DNA of 64,000 nt from Methylobacterium sp. Leaf118 (GTDB taxonomy: Bacteria; Pseudomonadota; Alphaproteobacteria; Rhizobiales; Beijerinckiaceae). Position 1 is the stretch's first letter, and each line of letters begins with the position of its first letter. The position numbers were made by a program, and so were the translations under genes. Under the pieces are notes generated by a model, which had not been told where the DNA came from, made no database searches, and was given only the letters and a program-made list of their open reading frames with translations. Shown here piece after piece: positions 1 to 10,023 of the stretch. Location of the stretch: NCBI RefSeq assembly GCF_920984675.1, contig NZ_CAKLBV010000001.1, positions 62,001-126,000 on the forward strand, written 5' to 3'.

Positions 1-1236
1 CAGCGGCTCGACCGCCCATTCCTGCGCGAGAACGGGCGCCTGCGCCCGGCCTCCTGGGGCGAGGCCTTTTCCGCGATTGCCGCCAAGCTGAAGGGCGCCG
101 ACCCGAAGCGCGTCGGCGCGCTGGTCGGTGACCTCGCGGGCGCGGAGGAAATCTTTGCGCTGAAGGCCCTGATGGGCTCGCTCGGCGTGACCAACCTCGA
201 TGCGCGTCAGACCGGCGAAGCGATCGACCCGGCCTGGGGCCGGACCGCCTACACCTTTGGGCCGACGATCCCCGGCATCGAGGCGGCGGACGCGATCCTG
301 CTCGTGGGCACCAATCCGCGCACCGAGGCCTCGCTGCTCAACGTCCGCATCCGCAAGCGCTGGCGCATGGCGCCGCTGGCGGTGGGGCTGATCCTCGACG
401 AGCAGCCGGATCTGACCTATCCCTACACCTATCTCGGCGCCGGAACCGACACGCTGGCCTCGCTCGCCAAGGGCGAGCACAGCTTCCTCGACATCCTCAA
501 AAAAGCCGAGCGCCCGCTGATCATCGTCGGCGAGGGCGGACTGGGCGCGCTCGGCGCGGCGGCCGCGCTGGCGAAAGACATCGGCGCCGTCACCGACGGC
601 TGGAACGGCTTCGGCGTCCTGCACACCGCCGCCGCCCGCGTCGGGGCGCTCGATCTCGGCTTCGTGCCGGGGGAGGGGGGGCGCGGCTTCTCCGCCATGC
701 TGGAGCCGAACGCCCTCGACGTGGTGTTCAACCTCGGCGCCGACGAGCGGGCGATCCCGGCCGGCGCCTTCGTGATCTACCAGGGCACCCACGGCGATAC
801 CGGCGCCAGCCGCGCCGACGTGATCCTGCCGGGCGCCGCCTATACCGAGAAGAGCGCGACTTACGTCAATCTCGAGGGCCGGGTTCAGACCACCAACCGC
901 GCCGGCTTCCCCCCGGGGGATGCCCGCGAGGATTGGGCGATCCTGCGCGCGCTGTCCGATGTGCTCGGCAAGCGGCTGCCCTACGATTCGCTCGCCGCGC
1001 TGCGCAAGGCGATGTATGCGGAGCATCCGCATCTCGCGGCGGTCGGCGCCGTCGAGCCCTCCGACGCGGCGGCCGCCCTCGAAACGCTCGCGGCACTTCC
1101 GGGCCGCACCGAGAAAGCCGCGTTCGCCTCGCCGATCGCCGACTTCTACCTCACCAATCCGATCGCCCGCGCCTCGCGGGTGCTCGCCGAGTGCTCCGGG
1201 CTCGCCCGGGGCCGCGCGCTCGAAGCGGCGGAATAA
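1..1236 (+). CDS. nuoG: NADH-quinone oxidoreductase subunit G, C-terminal part
   Basis: This is the last 411 residues of the complex I subunit NuoG; the start lies before the window. The visible part is the molybdopterin-oxidoreductase-like domain of the peripheral arm, readable from base 1 in frame 1. It contains a nucleotide-fold stretch with LVGTNPRTEASLLNVRIR and a late segment GDTGASRADVILPGAAYTEK, which is typical of NuoG/formate dehydrogenase alpha relatives. The N-terminal iron-sulfur domains are not visible. NuoG carries the electron-transfer chain of complex I, on the cytoplasmic face of the inner membrane. It is followed after 12 bp by nuoH, and the order G-H-I-J-K-L-M-N is the standard nuo order. 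The identification rests on sequence character plus operon position. Confidence 0.93.
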   Translation, partial: QRLDRPFLRENGRLRPASWGEAFSAIAAKLKGADPKRVGALVGDLAGAEEIFALKALMGSLGVTNLDARQTGEAIDPAWGRTAYTFGPTIPGIEAADAILLVGTNPRTEASLLNVRIRKRWRMAPLAVGLILDEQPDLTYPYTYLGAGTDTLASLAKGEHSFLDILKKAERPLIIVGEGGLGALGAAAALAKDIGAVTDGWNGFGVLHTAAARVGALDLGFVPGEGGRGFSAMLEPNALDVVFNLGADERAIPAGAFVIYQGTHGDTGASRADVILPGAAYTEKSATYVNLEGRVQTTNRAGFPPGDAREDWAILRALSDVLGKRLPYDSLAALRKAMYAEHPHLAAVGAVEPSDAAAALETLAALPGRTEKAAFASPIADFYLTNPIARASRVLAECSGLARGRALEAAE

Positions 1237-1248
1237 GGGACGGCTTCG

Positions 1249-2271
1249 ATGACCTTCCTCGAGGTGCTCGGCACCGTCCTCCTGATCGCGCTGAAGAGCT
1301 TCGTGCTGCTCGCGGCACTGCTGGTCTTCATCGCCTACGCCCTGCTCGCCGACCGCAAGATCTGGGCGGCGGTGCAACTGCGGCGCGGTCCGAACGTGGT
1401 CGGGCCCTGGGGCCTGTTCCAGTCCTTCGCCGACCTGCTGAAGTTCGTCCTGAAGGAGCCGGTGATCCCGGCGGGCGCCAACAAGGCGATCTATCTGCTG
1501 GCGCCGCTCGTGTTCGCGATGCTGGCTTTGGCGTCCTGGGCGGTGATCCCGCTCGCCGACGGCTGGGCGATCGCCGACATCAATGTCGGCATCACCTATA
1601 TCTTCGCGATCTCGTCGCTCGGCGTCTACGGCGTCATCATGGGCGGCTGGGCGTCGAACTCGAAATACGCCTTCCTCGGCGCGCTGCGATCGGCGGCGCA
1701 GATGATCTCCTACGAAGTCTCGCTCGGCTTCGTCATCATCTGCGTGCTGCTCTGCGCCGGCTCGCTCAACCTCTCGCGCATCGTCATGGCGCAGGACACC
1801 GCACTCGGCCTCTTCGGCTGGTACTGGCTGTGGCTGTTCCCGATGTTCGGCGTGTTCTTCGTCTCGGCGCTCGCCGAGACCAACCGCCCGCCCTTCGATC
1901 TGCCGGAGGCCGAGTCGGAACTCGTGGCCGGTTACATGGTCGAGTATTCCTCGACGCCGTACCTGCTGTTCATGCTCGGCGAGTACGTGGCGATCATGAC
2001 CATGTGTGCCCTCGGCACGGTCCTGTTCCTCGGCGGCTGGCTCTCGCCGATCCCGTTCGCGCCCTTCACCTGGGTGCCCGGCGTGATCTGGTTCACGCTG
2101 AAGGCCAGTTTCCTGTTCTTCATGATCGCCATGGTCAAGGCCATGGTGCCGCGCTACCGCTACGACCAGCTCATGCGGCTCGGTTGGAAGGTGTTCCTTC
2201 CGCTCTCGCTGATCTCGGTCGTCATCGTCGCCTTCGTCCTGAAGCTGACCGGCCTCGCGCCGGGCGCTTGA
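1249..2271 (+). CDS. nuoH: NADH-quinone oxidoreductase subunit H
   Basis: A 340-residue membrane protein of the size usual for NuoH (ND1), which lines the quinone-binding chamber at the junction of the peripheral and membrane arms of complex I. About eight hydrophobic segments are visible. Family motifs include [16 protein letters not shown] near residues 36-50 and the conserved acidic loop [20 protein letters not shown] near residues 205-225. The ATG lies 12 bp after the nuoG stop, with GGGA a few bases upstream. It sits in an uninterrupted nuo operon and should be co-transcribed with it. No anomalies were seen. Confidence 0.97.
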   Translation: MTFLEVLGTVLLIALKSFVLLAALLVFIAYALLADRKIWAAVQLRRGPNVVGPWGLFQSFADLLKFVLKEPVIPAGANKAIYLLAPLVFAMLALASWAVIPLADGWAIADINVGITYIFAISSLGVYGVIMGGWASNSKYAFLGALRSAAQMISYEVSLGFVIICVLLCAGSLNLSRIVMAQDTALGLFGWYWLWLFPMFGVFFVSALAETNRPPFDLPEAESELVAGYMVEYSSTPYLLFMLGEYVAIMTMCALGTVLFLGGWLSPIPFAPFTWVPGVIWFTLKASFLFFMIAMVKAMVPRYRYDQLMRLGWKVFLPLSLISVVIVAFVLKLTGLAPGA

Positions 2272-2358
2272 ACCCATCCCTTGTGAGGTCGCATTTCCTT
2301 CACGCGAGCCGGTAACCACCTCGCTCGGAAATGCTTCCAACGAATCGGAGATCGCGCC

Positions 2359-2847
2359 GTGAAGCTCGATCAGGTCGCCAGAAGCCTTCTCCTGAAGGAG
2401 TTCGTGTCGGGGTTCATCCTCGCCATGAAATACTTCTTCAAGCCGAAGGCCACGATCAACTACCCCTTCGAGATGGGACACCGGGGCCCTCGCTTCCGCG
2501 GCGAGCATGCGCTCCGCCGCTACCCCAACGGCGAGGAACGCTGCATCGCCTGCAAGCTCTGCGAGGCGATCTGCCCGGCCCAGGCCATCACCATCGAGGC
2601 AGGCCCGCGCCGCAACGACGGTACCCGGCGCACCACGCGCTACGACATCGACATGGTGAAGTGCATCTATTGCGGCATGTGCCAGGAGGCCTGCCCGGTG
2701 GATGCCATCGTCGAGGGGCCGAACTTCGAGTTCTCGGTCGAGACCCGTGAAGAGCTGCTCTACGACAAGGACAAGCTGCTCGCGAACGGCGATCGCTGGG
2801 AGCGCGAGATCGCGCGCAACATCGCGATGGACGCACCCTATCGCTGA
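2359..2847 (+). CDS. nuoI: NADH-quinone oxidoreductase subunit I, ferredoxin type
   Basis: A 162-residue protein with two classical 4Fe-4S motifs, [12 protein letters not shown] (about residues 60-71) and [12 protein letters not shown] (about 99-110). These hold clusters N6a and N6b, which pass electrons to the terminal N2 cluster of complex I. The length matches alphaproteobacterial NuoI. The chosen start is a GTG preceded by CGGAG, giving the family-like N-terminus [15 protein letters not shown]. It lies 87 bp after nuoH, in the complex I operon. Confidence 0.97.
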   Translation: MKLDQVARSLLLKEFVSGFILAMKYFFKPKATINYPFEMGHRGPRFRGEHALRRYPNGEERCIACKLCEAICPAQAITIEAGPRRNDGTRRTTRYDIDMVKCIYCGMCQEACPVDAIVEGPNFEFSVETREELLYDKDKLLANGDRWEREIARNIAMDAPYR

Positions 2848-2970
2848 GGCGCCCCGGCGCGCTGTTGTGCGCCGCAAGGCCGAGTTCTATAGACGGGCCG
2901 CCGCCTGCGGCCGAGGGTCCACCGAGGCAGAAGGGAGCCGCCCGCAGGGGCGGCCGATGCTGAAAATCGC

Positions 2971-3591
2971 ATGACCGCAGCCGCCGCCTTCTTCTATCTC
3001 TTCGCGAGCCTCACCGTGGCCTCCGGCTTCATGGTGATCGCGGCCCGGAACCCCGTCACCTCGGTGCTGTTCCTGATCCTCGCCTTCGTCAACGCGGCGG
3101 GCCTGTTCGTCCTGATGGGCGCCGAGTTCCTGGCGATGATCCTGATCGTCGTCTATGTCGGCGCGGTCGCGGTGCTGTTCCTCTTCGTCGTGATGATGCT
3201 CGACGTGGATTTCGCGGCGCTGCGCCAGGGCTTCCAGCGCTACCTGCCGGTCGGCGGTCTGATCGGCGCGATCTTCCTCATCGAGCTCCTGCTCGTCGTC
3301 GGCTCGTGGACGATCGATCCGGGCCTCGTTCAGGCGCCCCTCGGGCGGGCCGCCCAAACCGAGCACGTGACGAACACCCAGGCGCTCGGCCGCGTGCTCT
3401 ACACGGACTACGTCTACTTCTTCCAGATCGCCGGCCTGATCCTACTGGTGGCGATGATCGGCGCGATCGTGCTGACCCTGCGCGACCGCACGGGCGTCAA
3501 GCGCCAGAACATCTCGGTGCAGAACGCCCGGACGCAGGCGATGGCGGTCGACACGATCAAGGTGCCCTCCCGCCAGGGCGTGGAGGTCTGA
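2971..3591 (+). CDS. nuoJ: NADH-quinone oxidoreductase subunit J
   Basis: A 206-residue integral membrane subunit (ND6 family) with five predicted transmembrane segments in the first 170 residues. The family stretch [20 protein letters not shown] around residues 55-74 corresponds to the pi-bulge helix that couples quinone reduction to proton pumping. The C-terminal 40 residues are polar and cytoplasmic. The ATG is 123 bp after nuoI; that spacer holds no other gene. Its stop is 2 bp before the nuoK start, suggesting translational coupling. Confidence 0.96.
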   Translation: MTAAAAFFYLFASLTVASGFMVIAARNPVTSVLFLILAFVNAAGLFVLMGAEFLAMILIVVYVGAVAVLFLFVVMMLDVDFAALRQGFQRYLPVGGLIGAIFLIELLLVVGSWTIDPGLVQAPLGRAAQTEHVTNTQALGRVLYTDYVYFFQIAGLILLVAMIGAIVLTLRDRTGVKRQNISVQNARTQAMAVDTIKVPSRQGVEV

Positions 3592-3593
3592 AC

Positions 3594-3899
3594 ATGGTCG
3601 GTCTGAGCCATTACCTGACGGTCGCCGCGATCCTGTTCACGCTCGGCGTGCTCGGCATCTTCATCAACCGCAAGAACGTCATCGTGATCCTGATGTCGGT
3701 CGAGCTGATCCTGCTCGCCGTCAACATCAATCTGGTGGCCTTCTCGACCCACCTCAACGACATCACGGGCCAGGTCTTCGCCCTGTTCGTGCTGACGGTG
3801 GCTGCGGCCGAGGCCGCGATCGGCCTGGCCATCCTGGTGGTGTTCTTCCGCAACCGCGGCTCCATCGCCGTCGAGGACGTGAGCATGATGAAGGGCTGA
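3594..3899 (+). CDS. nuoK: NADH-quinone oxidoreductase subunit K
   Basis: A 101-residue, three-helix membrane subunit of complex I (ND4L family), a normal length for the family. The conserved buried glutamates needed for proton translocation are present, in [13 protein letters not shown] (about residue 36) and [12 protein letters not shown] (about residue 72). The ATG begins 2 bp after the nuoJ stop, so the two genes are almost certainly translationally coupled. Longer in-frame starts upstream run inside nuoJ and were rejected. Confidence 0.96.
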   Translation: MVGLSHYLTVAAILFTLGVLGIFINRKNVIVILMSVELILLAVNINLVAFSTHLNDITGQVFALFVLTVAAAEAAIGLAILVVFFRNRGSIAVEDVSMMKG

Positions 3900-3954
3900 C
3901 GGCTCGAAAGAAGCGCCGCCCCTTCGTCCGCCTGCTGCGAGGCAACCGAGATCC

Positions 3955-6102
3955 ATGTATCACGCGATCGTCTTCTTCCCGCTGATCGGCGCCCTGATCG
4001 CCGGCCTGTTCGGCCGGTATCTCGGCGCGCGGATGAGCGAGCTCGTGACGACGGGCTGCCTCGCCTTCGCCTGCCTTCTGTCCTGGGGCGCCTTCTTCCT
4101 CGTCACCGGCGACGGCCGCGCCGAGACGGTGCCGGTGGCGCAGTGGTTCACCGCCGGGGACCTCAGCGTCGACTGGGCGTTCAAGGTCGACACGCTGACG
4201 GCGGTGATGCTCGTGGTCGTGACCACGGTCTCGACCCTCGTGCACCTCTACTCCATCGGCTACATGCACGAGGATCCGCACCGGCCGCGCTTCTTCGCCT
4301 ACCTGTCGCTGTTCACCTTCGCCATGCTGATGCTAGTGACGGCCGACAACCTCGTGCAGATGTTCTTCGGCTGGGAAGGCGTCGGCCTCGCGAGCTACCT
4401 GCTGATCGGCTTCTGGTACGAGAAGCCGTCGGCGAATGCGGCGGCGATGAAGGCCTTCATCGTCAACCGCGTCGGCGATTTCGGCTTCTCCCTCGGCATC
4501 TTCCTGGTGTTCGTCCTCACCGGCTCCGTCGGGTTCGACGCGATCTTCGCCAAGGCCCCCGAGCTGAAGGACGCGACCTTCCACTTCCTCGGGACTGACT
4601 GGAACGCGCTGACCCTTGCCTGCCTGCTCCTGTTCATGGGCGCCATGGGCAAGTCGGCGCAGTTCCTGCTGCACACCTGGCTCCCCGACGCGATGGAAGG
4701 CCCGACCCCGGTCTCGGCGCTGATCCACGCCGCGACCATGGTCACCGCCGGCGTCTTCATGGTCGCCCGCCTGTCACCGCTCTTCGAGCTGGCGCCGACC
4801 GCGCTCACCGTGGTCACCGTCATCGGCGGCATCACCGCCTTCTTCGCGGCGACCATCGGCCTCGTGCAGAACGACATTAAGCGGGTCATCGCCTACTCGA
4901 CCTGCTCGCAGCTCGGCTACATGTTCGTGGGCCTCGGCGTCGGCGCCTATGCCACGGGCGTGTTCCACCTCTTCACCCACGCCTTCTTCAAGGCGCTGCT
5001 GTTCCTCGGCGCCGGCTCGGTCATCCACGCGATGCACCACGAGCAGGACATGCGGAACATGGGGGGCCTGCGCGCCTACATCCCCTTCACCACCGCGATG
5101 ATGACGATCGGCACGATCGCCCTGATCGGCTTCCCCTTCACCGCGGGCTATTACTCCAAGGACGCCATCATCGAGGCGGCCTACATGTCTGACCGCCCGG
5201 GTCACGTTCTGGCGTTCCTCGCCACCGTGATCGCGGCGCTGATGACCTCGTTCTACTCCTGGCGCCTGTTCTTCCTCACCTTCGAGGGCCCGGAGCGCTG
5301 GGCGGCGCATGCCAGCCACGGCCACGAGGCGCATGGACACGATGCGCATGGCCACGACGCACAGGCCCAGGGCGCGCACACCCATGCGGCGACCGCCCAC
5401 CAGGCCGACGGCGCACCGGGGCATCACGAGGGCGTCGCCCACAACGACAAGGGCCACGACGTCGAGCCGGCCTCGCACAGCGCGGTCGAGCACCACGACC
5501 ACGCGCCCCACAAGCCCCACGAGAGCCCGCTTGTGATGACGATCCCGCTCGCAATCCTGGCGTTCGGCGCCCTGTTCGCCGGCATCGTCTTCAAGGAGCG
5601 CTTCATCGGGCACGACATGGACAAGTTCTGGGGCAACGCGCTCCCGCACGGGTCCGGCAACGACATCATGCACAAGATCCACGACGCGCCGGGCTGGGTC
5701 GCGGCCTCGCCGTTCGTCATGCTGGTTCTCGGGTTCCTGCTGGCCTTCTGGATGTATATCCGCCGGCCCGACCTGCCGAACCGGCTCGCGACCTCGCAGC
5801 CGATCCTGTACCGCTTCCTGCTCAACAAGTGGTACTTCGACGAAATCTACGACCGGATCTTCGTGCGGCCGGCCAAGAACTTCGGTCTGTTCCTCTGGAA
5901 GGAGAGCGACGGTCGCGTCATCGACGGGTTCGGCCCTGACGGCATCTCGGCCCGCGTCGTCGACGTGACCCGCGGCGTGGTCCGCCTCCAGACCGGCTAC
6001 GTCTACCACTACGCCTTCGTGATGCTCGTCGGGGTCGCCGGCCTGATCACGTGGTACCTCGTCTCCGGCGTGCCGGCGGGCGTGTCCGGAGGAGCGCACT
6101 GA
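3955..6102 (+). CDS. nuoL: NADH-quinone oxidoreductase subunit L with His-rich loop
   Basis: A 715-residue antiporter-like proton-pumping subunit of complex I (ND5 family). The N-terminal domain ([20 protein letters not shown]) and the central antiporter core, with [20 protein letters not shown] around residue 242, are typical. A C-terminal region with [16 protein letters not shown] leads to the final anchoring helix. The oddity is a soluble insert at about residues 450-524. It is built of [14 protein letters not shown]-like repeats with about 20 histidines in 72 residues, between two transmembrane segments. The insert makes the protein longer than the roughly 615 residues of the E. coli subunit. 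Its stop overlaps the nuoM start. Confidence 0.97.
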   Translation: MYHAIVFFPLIGALIAGLFGRYLGARMSELVTTGCLAFACLLSWGAFFLVTGDGRAETVPVAQWFTAGDLSVDWAFKVDTLTAVMLVVVTTVSTLVHLYSIGYMHEDPHRPRFFAYLSLFTFAMLMLVTADNLVQMFFGWEGVGLASYLLIGFWYEKPSANAAAMKAFIVNRVGDFGFSLGIFLVFVLTGSVGFDAIFAKAPELKDATFHFLGTDWNALTLACLLLFMGAMGKSAQFLLHTWLPDAMEGPTPVSALIHAATMVTAGVFMVARLSPLFELAPTALTVVTVIGGITAFFAATIGLVQNDIKRVIAYSTCSQLGYMFVGLGVGAYATGVFHLFTHAFFKALLFLGAGSVIHAMHHEQDMRNMGGLRAYIPFTTAMMTIGTIALIGFPFTAGYYSKDAIIEAAYMSDRPGHVLAFLATVIAALMTSFYSWRLFFLTFEGPERWAAHASHGHEAHGHDAHGHDAQAQGAHTHAATAHQADGAPGHHEGVAHNDKGHDVEPASHSAVEHHDHAPHKPHESPLVMTIPLAILAFGALFAGIVFKERFIGHDMDKFWGNALPHGSGNDIMHKIHDAPGWVAASPFVMLVLGFLLAFWMYIRRPDLPNRLATSQPILYRFLLNKWYFDEIYDRIFVRPAKNFGLFLWKESDGRVIDGFGPDGISARVVDVTRGVVRLQTGYVYHYAFVMLVGVAGLITWYLVSGVPAGVSGGAH

Positions 6103-7685
6103 TGTTCGGCCTCGGCATCCTTTCCGGGCTCCTGATCGTCCCGCTCGCGGGCGCCGCCTTCATCCTGACGCTGGGTGAGGAAAGCGAGAGCGTGAAGCGC
6201 AACGCCCGCTGGGCGGCGCTGATCACCACGATCGTCACCTTCCTGCTCTCGCTGGTGGCCTGGGCGCGCTACGACATCGCGAGCCCGAGCTTCCAGCTGG
6301 TCGAGAGCCATGCGTGGCTCGCCGAGACGATCCGGTTCAAGCTCGGCGTCGACGGCTTCTCGATGCCGCTCGTCCTGCTGACCACCTTCCTGATGCCGTT
6401 CTGCATCGGCGCCTCCTGGCTGTCGGTCGAGAGCCGGGTCAAGGAGTACTTCGTCGCGTTCCTCGTGCTCGAGACGACGATGATCGGCGTGTTCTGCGCG
6501 CTCGATCTGGTGCTGTTCTACCTGTTCTTCGAAGCCGGCCTGATCCCGATGTTCCTCATCATCGGCATCTGGGGCGGGAAGCGGCGCATCTACGCGAGCT
6601 TCAAGTTCTTTCTCTACACCCTGCTCGGCTCGGTGCTGATGCTGCTCGCCATCATGGCGATGTACTGGGAGGCCGGAACCACGGACATCCCGACGCTGCT
6701 CGCGCACCGCTTCCCGGTCGGTCTGCAATGGTGGCTGTGGCTCGCCTTCTTCGCCTCCTTCGCGGTGAAGATGCCGATGTGGCCGGTCCACACCTGGCTC
6801 CCCGACGCCCACGTCGAGGCGCCGACGGCGGGCTCGGTGATCCTGGCCGGCATCCTGCTCAAGATGGGCGGCTACGGCTTCATCCGAATCTCGCTGCCGA
6901 TGCTGCCGGACGCCTCCGCCTCGTTCGCACCGCTGGTCTTCGCCCTCTCGGTGATCGCGATCATCTTCACGTCGCTGACGGCGATGATGCAGACCGACAT
7001 CAAGAAGCTGATCGCCTATTCGTCGGTCGCCCATATGGGCTTCGTCACGCTCGGCCTGTTCACGCTCAACGAGCAGGGCATCCAGGGCGCCCTGTTCCTG
7101 ATGATCTCCCACGGCATCGTCTCGGGCGCGCTCTTCCTGTGCGTCGGCGTGGTCTATGACCGGATGCACACCCGCGAGATCGCGGCCTATGGCGGCCTCG
7201 TGAAGCGCATGCCGCTCTACGCCGCCGCCATGATGGTCTTCACCATGGCCAATGTCGGGCTCCCCGGCACCTCGGGCTTCGTCGGCGAATTCCTGGCGAT
7301 GATGGGGGCCTTCAAGGCCAACCCGACGGTCGCCTTCTTCTCCGTGTTCGGCATCATCCTCTCGGCGGGCTACGCCCTGTGGCTCTATGCCCGGGTGATC
7401 TACGGGAAGCTGGAGAAGCCCAACCTCCAGGGCATCCTGGATCTCGACTTGCGCGAGAAGATCATCATCGCGCCGCTGGTCGCGCTGACGATCTGGTACG
7501 GCGTGCATCCGTCCCCCGTGCTCGACACCTTCGCGCCCGCCACCGAGGCGCTGGTGCAGAACATGCGCACCGCGCTCGGCGCGACGCAGACCGCCGAGGC
7601 GGCGGCCAAGGCCGCCAAGATCGCCGCGGCCGAGTCCATGGCTGGGCCCGAGTCCCGAAACACCGTCGAGGCCGCCGCGCGATGA
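6102..7685 (+). CDS. nuoM: NADH-quinone oxidoreductase subunit M
   Basis: A 527-residue antiporter-like membrane subunit of complex I (ND4 family). It shows [20 protein letters not shown] (about residues 230-249) and the lysine-containing helix region expected of proton-pumping subunits. The start ATG shares a base with the nuoL stop (TGATG), which supports this start over an in-frame ATG 51 bp upstream inside nuoL. The C-terminus ends in an Ala/Lys-rich tail ([15 protein letters not shown]) beyond the last helix. It overlaps nuoN by 4 bp (ATGA). Confidence 0.96.
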   Translation: MFGLGILSGLLIVPLAGAAFILTLGEESESVKRNARWAALITTIVTFLLSLVAWARYDIASPSFQLVESHAWLAETIRFKLGVDGFSMPLVLLTTFLMPFCIGASWLSVESRVKEYFVAFLVLETTMIGVFCALDLVLFYLFFEAGLIPMFLIIGIWGGKRRIYASFKFFLYTLLGSVLMLLAIMAMYWEAGTTDIPTLLAHRFPVGLQWWLWLAFFASFAVKMPMWPVHTWLPDAHVEAPTAGSVILAGILLKMGGYGFIRISLPMLPDASASFAPLVFALSVIAIIFTSLTAMMQTDIKKLIAYSSVAHMGFVTLGLFTLNEQGIQGALFLMISHGIVSGALFLCVGVVYDRMHTREIAAYGGLVKRMPLYAAAMMVFTMANVGLPGTSGFVGEFLAMMGAFKANPTVAFFSVFGIILSAGYALWLYARVIYGKLEKPNLQGILDLDLREKIIIAPLVALTIWYGVHPSPVLDTFAPATEALVQNMRTALGATQTAEAAAKAAKIAAAESMAGPESRNTVEAAAR

Positions 7686-9121
7686 CCCCGATCCAGTCCG
7701 TCCTGCCGGCGATCACCCCGGTCCTGCCGGAGATCGTCCTGAGCGTCGGCGCGCTGCTGCTCGTGCTCTACGGGGCCTGGCGCGGCGAGCGCTCGTCGGA
7801 AGGCGTGAACATCGGCGCGCTGATCCTGCTGATCTTCACGCTCTTCCTCGTGGCGTCCCAGACCGGGCGGGTCACGACCCTGAACGGCGCCTTCATCGCC
7901 GATCCGTTCGCACGGGTCATGAAGGTGCTGATCCTGATCGGCTCGTCGGCCACCATCCTGCTCTCGCGCGACTATTTTCAGCGGGAGCGGATCGACCGGT
8001 TCGAGTACCCGATCCTGATCGTGCTCTGCACGATCGGCATGATGGTCATGGCCTCGGCCAACGACCTGATCGCGCTCTATCTCGGTCTCGAGCTGCAGTC
8101 GCTCGCCGCCTACGTCATCGCCGCCTTCCACCGCGACGACGTGAAATCGACCGAGGCGGGCCTCAAGTACTTCGTCCTCGGCGCACTTTCCTCGGGGATG
8201 CTGCTCTACGGCTCGTCGCTGATCTACGGCTTCACCGGTACGGTGTCCTTCCCGGGCATCGTCACGGCGCTGGACGGCCCGGCGAGCTTCGGTCTGGTGC
8301 TCGGCATCGTGTTCGTCGCGGCGGGCGTCGCCTTCAAGCTCGCCGCGGTGCCGTTCCATATGTGGACGCCCGACGTCTACGAGGGCTCGCCGACCCCGGT
8401 GACGGCCTTCTTCGCCTCGGCGCCCAAGATGGCCGCCATGGCGATGACCGTGCGGGTCTTCATCGGCGCCTTCCCGGACGTGACCGCGGTCTGGCAGCAG
8501 ATCATCGTCTTCATCTCGATCGCCTCGATGGCGCTCGGCTCGTTCGCCGCGATCGGCCAGCGCAACATCAAGCGCCTGATGGCCTATTCCTCGATCGGCA
8601 ATATCGGCTACGCCCTGATCGGCGTCGCCGCGGGGTCGGAGGAGGGCATCCGCGGCGTGGTGATCTACATGATCATTTACCTGGCCATGACGCTCGGCGC
8701 CTTCGCGGTCCTGCTCTCGCTTCGGCGCAAGGACACGATGTTCGAGACGATCGACGACCTGTCGGGCCTCTCGCGCACCCATCCGTGGCTGGCCTTCAGC
8801 CTTGCTGCGATGATGTTCTCGCTCGCCGGCATCCCGCCTCTGGCCGGGTTCTTCGGGAAGTTCTACGTCTTCGCCGCCGCCATCCAGGCGGGATTGGTGA
8901 GCCTCGCGGTCATCGGCGTGGTGACCTCGGTGGTCGGTGCCTTCTACTATATCCGCCTCGTCAAGGTGATGTACTTCGACGAGGCCCGTGCCCCCTACGA
9001 GCGCATCCCGCCGGGCTCGGCGATCGTGCTCGCGGCGTCCAGCGTCGTCGTGGTGCTGTTCTTCCTCGTGCCGGCTCCGCTGGTCGCTGCAGCGGGCGAC
9101 GCGGCCAAGTCGTTGTTCTGA
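7682..9121 (+). CDS. nuoN: NADH-quinone oxidoreductase subunit N
   Basis: A 479-residue antiporter-like membrane subunit of complex I (ND2 family) and the last gene of the nuo operon. It has about 14 hydrophobic helices and the family stretch [20 protein letters not shown] near residue 224. The ATGA overlap with nuoM fixes the start; a longer in-frame reading begins well inside nuoM. birA follows after only 5 bp, so the housekeeping genes downstream may be partly read from the nuo promoter. Confidence 0.96.
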   Translation: MTPIQSVLPAITPVLPEIVLSVGALLLVLYGAWRGERSSEGVNIGALILLIFTLFLVASQTGRVTTLNGAFIADPFARVMKVLILIGSSATILLSRDYFQRERIDRFEYPILIVLCTIGMMVMASANDLIALYLGLELQSLAAYVIAAFHRDDVKSTEAGLKYFVLGALSSGMLLYGSSLIYGFTGTVSFPGIVTALDGPASFGLVLGIVFVAAGVAFKLAAVPFHMWTPDVYEGSPTPVTAFFASAPKMAAMAMTVRVFIGAFPDVTAVWQQIIVFISIASMALGSFAAIGQRNIKRLMAYSSIGNIGYALIGVAAGSEEGIRGVVIYMIIYLAMTLGAFAVLLSLRRKDTMFETIDDLSGLSRTHPWLAFSLAAMMFSLAGIPPLAGFFGKFYVFAAAIQAGLVSLAVIGVVTSVVGAFYYIRLVKVMYFDEARAPYERIPPGSAIVLAASSVVVVLFFLVPAPLVAAAGDAAKSLF

Positions 9122-9126
9122 GGCGC

Positions 9127-10005
9127 ATGCAGTTCCGGCTGAGCCCGGCGGCGCGGTCCGAGGGACATCGCCTGCACAGCCACGACACGCTCGGCTCGAC
9201 CAACAGCGAGGCCCTCGACCTCGCACGGGGCGGCGAGACGGGTCCGCTCTGGATCACGACCCGACGGCAGGTGGCGGGCCGGGGCCGCCGCGGCAATGCC
9301 TGGAGTTCGCCGGAGGGCAACCTCGCCGCGAGCCTCTTGGTCTCGGTGTCGGGGGTGGCGCCCGAGTTGATCGCCACGATCGGCTTCGTGGCGGGTGTGG
9401 CGCTCGTCGAGGCTCTGCGCGACGCAGCCGGTACGGGTCTCTCCCCCGGCGTGCGGGGGATGAGCCGCGGTGAAGCCGGGACCGGCACAGGCGGGAGCGG
9501 ACCGGCGCCGTCGCCGCAGGCCATTGCCGGATCCCCCCCGGCCATCCATCTCAAATGGCCGAACGACGTGCTGGCCGACGGCCGGAAACTCGCCGGCATC
9601 CTCCTGGAGGCCGAGACGTTGCCGGGCGGACGCCGGAGCGTGGTGATCGGTTTCGGCGTCAATGTCGCCTCCGCACCCGACGGTCTTCCCTACCCGACGG
9701 CAGCCCTGTCGGCCTTTTCCGCGGCGGATGCGCCGATGCTGTTCGAATTTCTGTCGGAACGATTTGTCGAAGCGGCTCGGATCTGGAACAAGGGGCGCGG
9801 ATTTGCGGAGATCCGACGGCTCTGGCTGGAGCGCGCGGCGGGGGTGGGCGCCCCTGTCTCGGTGCGCACCGCCGGTGCGACGCTGTCGGGCACCTTCGAG
9901 ACGATCGACGAGGGGGGGCGGCTTGTGATCCTCGCCCCGGATGGAACACGACGAACCGTGACGGCGGGCGAGGTGCATTTCGGAAGTGCCGCGACGGCGG
10001 CCTGA
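9127..10005 (+). CDS. birA: Biotin--[acetyl-CoA-carboxylase] ligase, single-domain
   Basis: A 292-residue class I biotin protein ligase. It activates biotin to biotinyl-AMP and attaches it to carboxylase biotin domains. Visible motifs are GRGRRGNAWSSPEGNLAAS (biotin/ATP loop, residues 50-68) and KWPNDVLADGRKLAGIL, followed by a C-terminal SH3-like domain. It has no N-terminal helix-turn-helix, so it should not act as the bio repressor. The protein is about 40 residues longer than usual because a Gly/Ser/Pro-rich stretch (about residues 103-138) sits just before KWPNDV; see findings. It starts 5 bp after nuoN. Confidence 0.93.
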   Translation: MQFRLSPAARSEGHRLHSHDTLGSTNSEALDLARGGETGPLWITTRRQVAGRGRRGNAWSSPEGNLAASLLVSVSGVAPELIATIGFVAGVALVEALRDAAGTGLSPGVRGMSRGEAGTGTGGSGPAPSPQAIAGSPPAIHLKWPNDVLADGRKLAGILLEAETLPGGRRSVVIGFGVNVASAPDGLPYPTAALSAFSAADAPMLFEFLSERFVEAARIWNKGRGFAEIRRLWLERAAGVGAPVSVRTAGATLSGTFETIDEGGRLVILAPDGTRRTVTAGEVHFGSAATAA

Positions 10006-10023
10006 GACTGGATAGACGACAAG

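Noticed and set aside
4774-6099. Large antisense open frames opposite nuoL, nuoM and nuoN
   Set aside because: They are Arg/His/Asp/Glu-rich shadows caused by high third-position GC of the real genes; none has a family motif.
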